From contig JAGRBY010000199.1 in NCBI GenBank assembly GCA_020433835.1, positions 1 through 11,237 of the forward strand: DNA of 11,237 nt, in the 5' to 3' direction. Under the pieces are notes generated by a model. That model was given only the letters and a program-made list of their open reading frames with translations, was not told where the DNA came from and did no database searches. The translations under genes were made by a program, and so were the position numbers. This document shows positions 6,047 through 11,237 of this stretch, in pieces (positions within the stretch are counted from its first letter, which is position 1; each line of letters starts with the position of its first letter). This stretch comes from Anaerolineae bacterium. GTDB lineage: Bacteria; Chloroflexota; Anaerolineae; 4572-78; J111.

Positions 6047-8749
6047 TTAGCGTAACTCTATCATCCCCAAGGGTACGGCTCGATTGGGATAAGCGGTTCC
6101 ATCGGGTGCAATCGCGGCGATGCGCTCATTGAAACGGTTGTACATCCCCACCACGAGCGAATACTCGCCCGGTCGAAGGTTGAAGGGCAGCGCAATCCGG
6201 TGTGTATCGGCTTGAACTTCCCCAACCGGCCAATCCGGTACGGGAGCAGCGCCATCGCGTGGAATGCTGTCGTGGCCGGCTATCAATTCTCCATTGCTGT
6301 CCAGTAGCTGTGTAAATACCGTCAATTTCTGGGTCTGCGGATCGAGCGCCCGCCAATAGAGGGTGAGGGTGACGGTATCATCTGCGATGTCGGTGTGATG
6401 TTCTAACAGCTCGACGCCGCCGGTAAAACGGGCCGGCGCGATGAGTGGAATAGGATTTGGCTCGAAGGTGTACAGTGACACCTCACCGATATCGCCAAAA
6501 TTGTAGGTGGCCAGCACATCGCCTCGATTAGCGGCGATGTTGTGTAGCGCGTCCCGATTGGGGCCGGTGGGCAGCACCCAAACCCGGTTGAGACCTTGCA
6601 GCAGGTCGGCCGGTTTAGGGGCACGGCTGGCGGCCACTGTTCGCTCGGTTAAATTGGGATCAAAGGAAGCTAGCTTTAGGTCAAGCGTGTCAGCCAGGTA
6701 AGGATAGATTTGTCGATAGGTATCTTGGCTGCTCAGGATGACGCGTTCTCCCTCGGCCCGCTCTTCCATAAAACCGGTAAATGTACCGAGATCAGTATTA
6801 TCGAGTTGGTGATGGGTGTAGGCTCGAATTGAGAGCGGCGTCAAAATAATCAGAGCCAGAGCCGCCAACCCGCCTAACACCAGCGGTGATCGAGCGTGCC
6901 ACTGAGTCAATCGCGGTGAGCGCTCCGCAACTGGCCAAATTATAAGAGCAAATTCCAGCCCCAATAGGATAAGCGTTGCAAAGCGAGCGACAACGACAAA
7001 CGTAAGCAGCCAGTGGGCATCGGGCAACATAACAAAATAGATAGGCTGCTCTAAGATGTTGAGGCCGGTTAAGATGAGGGCGTAGGCCAGCCCACGCCCG
7101 GTGGGCATAAGCAGAATGATAAATGGTAGCAGGTAAACCAGAAATTGAGGGCTGTAACCCTTGGAATACAACAAAAATGTAATGACGGTTAAGCCGCCAA
7201 ACGCCACCAGATTACACGGTTGTTTGTAATTGGCCGGTCGGGTGAAGAGATAGGCATAGCCGCCGACGAAGGCGAGGGTGATCAAAAACCAGATAGCTCC
7301 GGGCCACCCGGCATGAATGGCAAAATCGGCTTGGGTTACATTCGGGTCAAGCCGATCGCCGCCGACCTGGCCGAAGCCGTAGTAGCCCTCACCCACAGCC
7401 CACACCGTTTCCCACGATGAGCGGCCCAGCATCGATCGAAACGCAACAGACCACCACTGCGGATTACCATCCAGAGCCGGAGTAATAATAAAGGGCGCTA
7501 GAAGTACCAGCACCGTAAGCGCCAGTACAACCCCATAAATACCCGCCTCGACACCGGCCTCACGGTTGTTATGCCGGTATTGATACCACAGGCGGCGTAG
7601 TGCGACCGGCAGCATCAGGATAGGCACAATTTTAACCATAAAACCCACCCCGATGGTGACGGCAGACATCATGCGGCGGTCGCTTAGAATTAGGTCGAGC
7701 GCTAAAAGAAGGAAAAAGAGCGCAACGCCGTCGAAAAAGCCGAGCATGGCATAAACCGGGGTAAAAAGACCCACGTAAAACCAGAGAACCCGGGTGACGG
7801 TGGCTGGTGTTTGAAAAAGCTTTTTCGCCAGCCGATAAATCATCACAAAGTTTCCCACTTCAAACAACACAAACATAAAACCCAAAAGAATAATAAACCA
7901 CAGGCGGGGATCATCAGACCAGGGCGGCAGCAGCAGCGACAGCCGATAGGCTCCCACACTTAACCACGGGACGAGCGGCGGCCATTCGAGCCAGAAATCT
8001 AAGAAAGGATAGAGCGAGAAATCTGACAGAGAAGCAATGCCGAAGTAGGTGTCAAAGTCGGACCAGTCACGGATGAATCCGCCGGGTCGGAGCAAAAAAA
8101 GCGTGAAGAGACGGAAGGTGGTAAACAGAATCAGTAAAAACCAAAAATCAGACACAGAGGAAACCGGGTCGGGCAGAGAGATTTCCGGTTCCGGTTCGGG
8201 CTGCGGTTTTGGCGGCGGCTCGGCCGGTGAGGCCGGTTCCGGCTCGAAATCTTGCTCGGGTGGTGTGGATGGGCGCGGGTGGGGTTGGGGCGGCGGTGGT
8301 GTTAGCGTTTTGGGTTGAGGGGGAATGGGTTTATCAAAGGTGATAACTTTTTTAGCGGTTACGTTGGGCGATGGTAAGGCATCGAAATCAAAATCAGCGG
8401 CTTTGGCCTCTTGCAGAGCCTGTTTGATAGCATCTTCAATATCGTCGGGTTTGGGTTTGGCTCGGCGCGGCTCCAGAGTGGGGGCGGCCAGCGCGGATAG
8501 ATCAACATCGGTCTGCAAATAAGACTGGGCGGCTTCGAAAAGGGCCTGCTGAATTTCATCAACCGGGCCGGGCTGTGGACCTTCGTCGATATCGAGAATG
8601 AGGTTGCGGGCGTCCGGGCTGTCTGAGGCATTTGAAGAAGGATCTGCGCTTTTGGCAAGACCATTTTGGCCATGCTCGTCTGCTGATTTGTCCCCTTTGG
8701 CTTTTTCATCGCTGCCGGGCGCTGTCATGGGTGATTTTTTTTGACTCAT
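6047..8749 (-). CDS. Membrane GT-C family glycosyltransferase with proline-rich N-terminal extension and C-terminal beta domain, 900 aa
   Basis: Using the second in-frame ATG, residues 1-200 are a hydrophilic, acidic and proline-rich, probably disordered region (runs such as TPPPPQPHPRP and PEPEPE). From about 201 to 640 come many hydrophobic segments, probably 10 or more TM helices. Early in the first external loop is RDWSDFDTY (about 227-235), followed by YPFLDFWLEWPPL, and later GFFDGVALFF and GYSPQFLVYLLP, all typical of GT-C transferases related to GT87/mannosyltransferases that use polyprenyl-phosphate sugars. The acidic loop residues are the expected catalytic site. Residues about 770-900 look like a beta-sandwich appended to such enzymes (LTLYWRALD, VFTQLLDSNGE, EYSLVVGMYNR). 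The start at 8749 is preferred over 8767: it has AGGGAG at 8756-8761 with 6-base spacing and overlaps the upstream stop as ATGA, whereas the earlier ATG has no ribosome site. Acceptor and sugar unknown. Confidence 0.85.
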   Translation of the reverse strand: MSQKKSPMTAPGSDEKAKGDKSADEHGQNGLAKSADPSSNASDSPDARNLILDIDEGPQPGPVDEIQQALFEAAQSYLQTDVDLSALAAPTLEPRRAKPKPDDIEDAIKQALQEAKAADFDFDALPSPNVTAKKVITFDKPIPPQPKTLTPPPPQPHPRPSTPPEQDFEPEPASPAEPPPKPQPEPEPEISLPDPVSSVSDFWFLLILFTTFRLFTLFLLRPGGFIRDWSDFDTYFGIASLSDFSLYPFLDFWLEWPPLVPWLSVGAYRLSLLLPPWSDDPRLWFIILLGFMFVLFEVGNFVMIYRLAKKLFQTPATVTRVLWFYVGLFTPVYAMLGFFDGVALFFLLLALDLILSDRRMMSAVTIGVGFMVKIVPILMLPVALRRLWYQYRHNNREAGVEAGIYGVVLALTVLVLLAPFIITPALDGNPQWWSVAFRSMLGRSSWETVWAVGEGYYGFGQVGGDRLDPNVTQADFAIHAGWPGAIWFLITLAFVGGYAYLFTRPANYKQPCNLVAFGGLTVITFLLYSKGYSPQFLVYLLPFIILLMPTGRGLAYALILTGLNILEQPIYFVMLPDAHWLLTFVVVARFATLILLGLEFALIIWPVAERSPRLTQWHARSPLVLGGLAALALIILTPLSIRAYTHHQLDNTDLGTFTGFMEERAEGERVILSSQDTYRQIYPYLADTLDLKLASFDPNLTERTVAASRAPKPADLLQGLNRVWVLPTGPNRDALHNIAANRGDVLATYNFGDIGEVSLYTFEPNPIPLIAPARFTGGVELLEHHTDIADDTVTLTLYWRALDPQTQKLTVFTQLLDSNGELIAGHDSIPRDGAAPVPDWPVGEVQADTHRIALPFNLRPGEYSLVVGMYNRFNERIAAIAPDGTAYPNRAVPLGMIELR

Positions 8750-9459
8750 CGCATTCTCCCTGTCCATAACTTTAACCGTAACATTAATAGGGCTAGCGTG
8801 TACTTAGTAAATATTGAGAAAAACTGCGTTTTGCTATGGCCGTGCATCCGCAAGCGGTAAAATACCGGTACTTCCAGCATTTTGTAGCCGCGTTTGTGGC
8901 CGACCATCAATAGCCGGATAAAATAGTCGCCGTAGCCGTAGTAAATCTGGTTCAAATCCATCGAGACTAAATCTTTGCGCCGAATGGAGAAGAAGCCGCT
9001 GAGGTTATCGTGAACGGGGGTTTGGAACAGCAGCCGGATGGCGTAGTTGTAGAGAAGGCTGGAAAATTGCCGAAAGCGATCTTCCATACCACCGGCCATA
9101 ACAAAGCGGGAACCGATGATGATGTCATAGTATTCCAAAAAGCGGATCATCTGTGGAATAAGGATGGGATCGTGGTTGAAATCGGTGTCCATAAAGACGA
9201 GAATTTCGCCATCGGAGTGTTCGATGCCGTAGCGGATGGCGGTGGCCAGGCCGCGATCTTTGGTGCGAACACATAGTTTTACGCGGGAGTCGTCTTGAAA
9301 ATGTTGGCGGACGGCGTCAGCGGTACCATCAGGGCTGTTGTCATCGACCACAACCACATCGTAGTTTAAATCGGCAGGAATGGCCTGAAAGATAGCGTAG
9401 ATGAGTTCAACGATGTTATCTTTTTCTTTATACGTTGGCAGAATAATCGAGGCTTTCAT
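8746..9459 (-). CDS. DPM1-like polyprenyl-phosphate glycosyltransferase (GT2 family), 237 aa
   Basis: A single-domain GT-A enzyme. It opens KASIILPTYKEKDNI, followed by the nucleotide-binding DDNSPDGT (39-46), the DxD metal motif in FMDTDFNHDP (D91, D93), GSRFV (116-120) and LSGFFSIRR (153-161), then YGYGDYFIRLLM. This set is characteristic of dolichol-phosphate mannose synthase and bacterial polyprenol-phosphate mannose/glucose synthases, which move a sugar from NDP-sugar to polyprenyl phosphate on the cytosolic face. The length equals the bare catalytic domain: there is no GtrA-like or multi-TM C-terminal anchor, though the last 25 residues are hydrophobic and basic and may lie on the membrane. 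Its stop overlaps the GT-C start by ATGA, so the two are very likely partners, with this enzyme supplying the lipid-linked donor. The start has only a distant GAGGG (13 bases away); the KASIILPTY opening supports it. Sugar identity (Man, Glc, other) cannot be told. Confidence 0.9.
   Translation of the reverse strand: MKASIILPTYKEKDNIVELIYAIFQAIPADLNYDVVVVDDNSPDGTADAVRQHFQDDSRVKLCVRTKDRGLATAIRYGIEHSDGEILVFMDTDFNHDPILIPQMIRFLEYYDIIIGSRFVMAGGMEDRFRQFSSLLYNYAIRLLFQTPVHDNLSGFFSIRRKDLVSMDLNQIYYGYGDYFIRLLMVGHKRGYKMLEVPVFYRLRMHGHSKTQFFSIFTKYTLALLMLRLKLWTGRMR
8756..8761 (-). promoter_or_regulatory. Ribosome binding site that fixes the GT-C start
   Basis: AGGGAG on the minus strand, 6 bases before the ATG at 8747-8749. 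It lies inside the end of the DPM1-like gene, whose TGA (8746-8748) shares bases with that ATG. This arrangement argues for translational coupling and against the ATG at 8765-8767. Confidence 0.7.
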
Positions 9460-9616
9460 GGGTGCTGTATTACCCTCATTATAAATACCATCTTAGCCCC
9501 CAGTACACTATATATAGTAGATATATTTTAGTTGATGCACAATATATAGGATATATTATACTCAAAAAAAGCTGGATAGAAAATAGGAGAGATTGATGAA
9601 GAAAGGTGAGCCGGGG
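9460..9616. other. AT-rich intergenic region upstream of the GT2/GT-C pair
   Basis: This 157-bp gap separates the formyltransferase stop from the DPM1-like start. Its middle (about 9504-9562) is nearly all A/T, in contrast with the surrounding genes. It holds a perfect 12-bp palindrome, ACTATATATAGT (9507-9518), and on the minus strand a TATAAT (9555-9560) whose 17-base-spaced -35 is poor (TTTTCT, 9578-9583). An alternative pair is TTGTGC with a 17-base spacer to TACTAT nearer the gene. A separate promoter for the two glycosyltransferase genes is likely here, but its exact position is uncertain. The A-run at 9564-9570 has no stem before it, so no terminator is called. Confidence 0.4.
9507..9518. 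repeat. Perfect 12-bp AT palindrome
   Basis: ACTATATATAGT equals its own reverse complement; the flanking bases (C9506, A9519) do not extend it. It lies 48 bp upstream of the DPM1-like start, within the probable promoter region, so an operator is possible. Alternating AT sequence makes such palindromes likely by chance. Confidence 0.35.
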
Positions 9617-10426
9617 TTACATGTATTTCCACAACTCGAAGATAGTGCCGTAGCGCCCACCCTGCTGTCGAAACTGGCGTTGATCGGCGGGTTTGGGCCA
9701 GGAATGATAAGAAGCCTGATTGTGATCTTGGGGGGTATGCAGCGGCGCTCCGGCGTCCAGAATTCTGATAGCCTTGACCAGCAAGTTGGCCCCAACTTCA
9801 GCACATTTATAGCCTAGTGAGGTGATGGTATCTTTGGGTGAAACGTCGATGCGTTCTTGCAGCAGGATATCGCCGGTATCGAACTTTTTATCGACCCAGT
9901 GGATGGTAACGCCCGTTTCCGACTCGCGGTTGGTGATGACCCAAAAATAGGGAAACAGCCCGCGATGTCGGGGCAATAGCGCCGGATGAATATTAAACGT
10001 GCCAATAGACGGCAGGTTAATAAGATCGATTTTGATCAGTTGGTTCATGTAAATCGATAAGATAACATCCGGCTGCCAGGCTTGGACTTGCTCGACGGTA
10101 TCGGGGGCATTGATATCGCGCGAACCGATAACCGGCACATCGTAAAGGCGGCGCATATCGCGTAGCGAGTGAACTTTTGGCTCCCGGCCAATCAGACGAA
10201 ACAGAATGGCCGTAGCGCGGCTTTGGAACAGTTCGATGGCTTTACGGCCAACAAAGCGTATGCCCGTTTTTCGCACCAAATACAGCAGTGCTTCCGGCAG
10301 ATCTTTGCCGTGAATGAGCCGATCTGAGCGAATAATGCCAACCACCTGCCCCGGAAATTCTTTGAGCAGGCGCTCGGTCATGAGATTTGAGTAAAGGCTC
10401 TCGTAGGTAAGGATGACAACGCGCAT
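9617..10426 (-). CDS. Formyltransferase-fold enzyme, probable sugar-nucleotide N-formyltransferase, 269 aa
   Basis: The protein carries the formyl_trans_N (GART/Fmt) catalytic domain: FNIHPALLPRHRG (144-156) with the expected catalytic N145 and H147, and KFDTGDILLQ (181-190) with catalytic D183. These residues activate N10-formyl-tetrahydrofolate for transfer to an amino group. At 269 residues it is shorter than methionyl-tRNA formyltransferase (about 310) and lacks a clear Fmt tRNA-binding C-terminal domain. The first 130 residues are not Fmt-like beyond the opening MRVVILTYES. It follows a DegT-family sugar aminotransferase at 75 bp on the same strand and precedes glycosyltransferases. The natural reading is N-formylation of an amino sugar nucleotide, as known for WbkC in N-formylperosamine synthesis and for VioF/QdtF-type enzymes. 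The substrate is inferred from neighbours only. No Shine-Dalgarno is visible; a heptamer repeat occupies its place. Confidence 0.82.
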   Translation of the reverse strand: MRVVILTYESLYSNLMTERLLKEFPGQVVGIIRSDRLIHGKDLPEALLYLVRKTGIRFVGRKAIELFQSRATAILFRLIGREPKVHSLRDMRRLYDVPVIGSRDINAPDTVEQVQAWQPDVILSIYMNQLIKIDLINLPSIGTFNIHPALLPRHRGLFPYFWVITNRESETGVTIHWVDKKFDTGDILLQERIDVSPKDTITSLGYKCAEVGANLLVKAIRILDAGAPLHTPQDHNQASYHSWPKPADQRQFRQQGGRYGTIFELWKYM

Positions 10427-10428
10427 GA

Positions 10429-10452
10429 GAATTATGAATTAGGAATTATGAA
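10429..10452. repeat. Heptanucleotide tandem repeat (GAATTAT/GAATTAG), about 3.4 copies
   Basis: On the plus strand the units read GAATTAT, GAATTAG, GAATTAT, GAA, with one mismatch. It begins two bases upstream of the formyltransferase start codon (minus strand) and so sits in its ribosome-binding zone. It resembles the short tandemly repeated heptamers known from intergenic DNA of several bacterial groups, including cyanobacteria. Copy number could vary between strains. Confidence 0.75.
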
Positions 10453-10501
10453 GGATGATGAGAAGGAGAGTGATTTTGTTTTCATAAGATGTATTCATCC
10501 T

Positions 10502-11237
<736 letters not shown>

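Noticed and set aside
8049..8318. A glycine/serine-rich plus-strand frame opposite the GT-C N-terminus
   Set aside because: It is the complement of the proline-rich repeat-like coding sequence, which produces Gly-rich antisense reading by composition alone.
8750..8767. Upstream ATG giving a 6-residue longer GT-C protein
   Set aside because: No Shine-Dalgarno precedes it, whereas the ATG at 8747-8749 has AGGGAG and the ATGA overlap.
9010..9276. An 88-codon plus-strand frame inside the DPM1-like gene
   Set aside because: It lies wholly antisense to a well-supported glycosyltransferase and shows no motif.
9562..9575. A-run/T-run as a terminator for the formyltransferase gene
   Set aside because: No stem-loop precedes the T-tract on the minus strand.
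9593..9817. A 74-codon plus-strand frame at the end of the formyltransferase gene, preceded by AGGAGA
   Set aside because: The AGGAGA at 9585-9590 before an ATG at 9596 is tempting, and the frame starts in the intergenic gap, but nearly all of it is antisense to the formyltransferase and the product is unrecognisable.

Overview
The window looks like chromosomal DNA of a free-living bacterium with very large multidomain signalling proteins. The best guess is Chloroflexota (Anaerolineae-like). This rests on protein style only: a kinase/STAND-ATPase/TPR giant, a GT-C glycosyltransferase with a C-terminal beta domain, and a bacterial PHAX-domain protein. No rRNA or other marker gene is present, so the assignment is an inference. 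No tRNA, rRNA, CRISPR array, insertion sequence or phage gene was seen. Coding is dense and, apart from a few AT-rich gaps, base composition looks even.

Left part (1-1114). The 5' end of an aldo/keto reductase gene runs off the left edge on the minus strand. Upstream of it, on the same strand, lies a 245-residue protein. Its N-terminal part strongly resembles the RNA-binding domain of PHAX, the eukaryotic snRNA-export adaptor, and its C-terminal half may be an OB/SSB-like fold. A 213-bp divergent intergenic region follows. It has an extended -10 promoter facing left, a TATAAT box facing right and an imperfect inverted repeat.

Centre (1115-6037, plus strand). One gene encodes a 1640-residue protein with five recognisable modules in order: metallo-beta-lactamase-fold hydrolase, STAS domain, Ser/Thr protein kinase, STAND/AAA-type ATPase with a winged-helix-like segment, and a long TPR array. 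The metal site, kinase catalytic residues and Walker motifs look intact. The STAS domain lacks the usual phosphoacceptor serine. This is the most striking object in the window: a single-chain sensor/kinase/switch whose substrate and signal are unknown.

Right part (6047-11237, minus strand) is a glycan-assembly cluster read right to left. It has a DegT-family sugar aminotransferase (cut by the right edge, perosamine-synthase-like), a formyltransferase-fold enzyme (likely sugar N-formyltransferase), a DPM1-like polyprenyl-phosphate glycosyltransferase, and a 900-residue membrane GT-C glycosyltransferase overlapping it by ATGA. A coherent reading is that the first two make an N-formylated amino sugar nucleotide. 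The GT2 then loads a sugar onto a polyprenyl phosphate, and the GT-C enzyme uses that lipid-linked donor on the outer face of the membrane. The sugars and the final glycan cannot be read from sequence. The kinase gene and the GT-C gene converge with only 9 bp between stop codons and no visible terminator.
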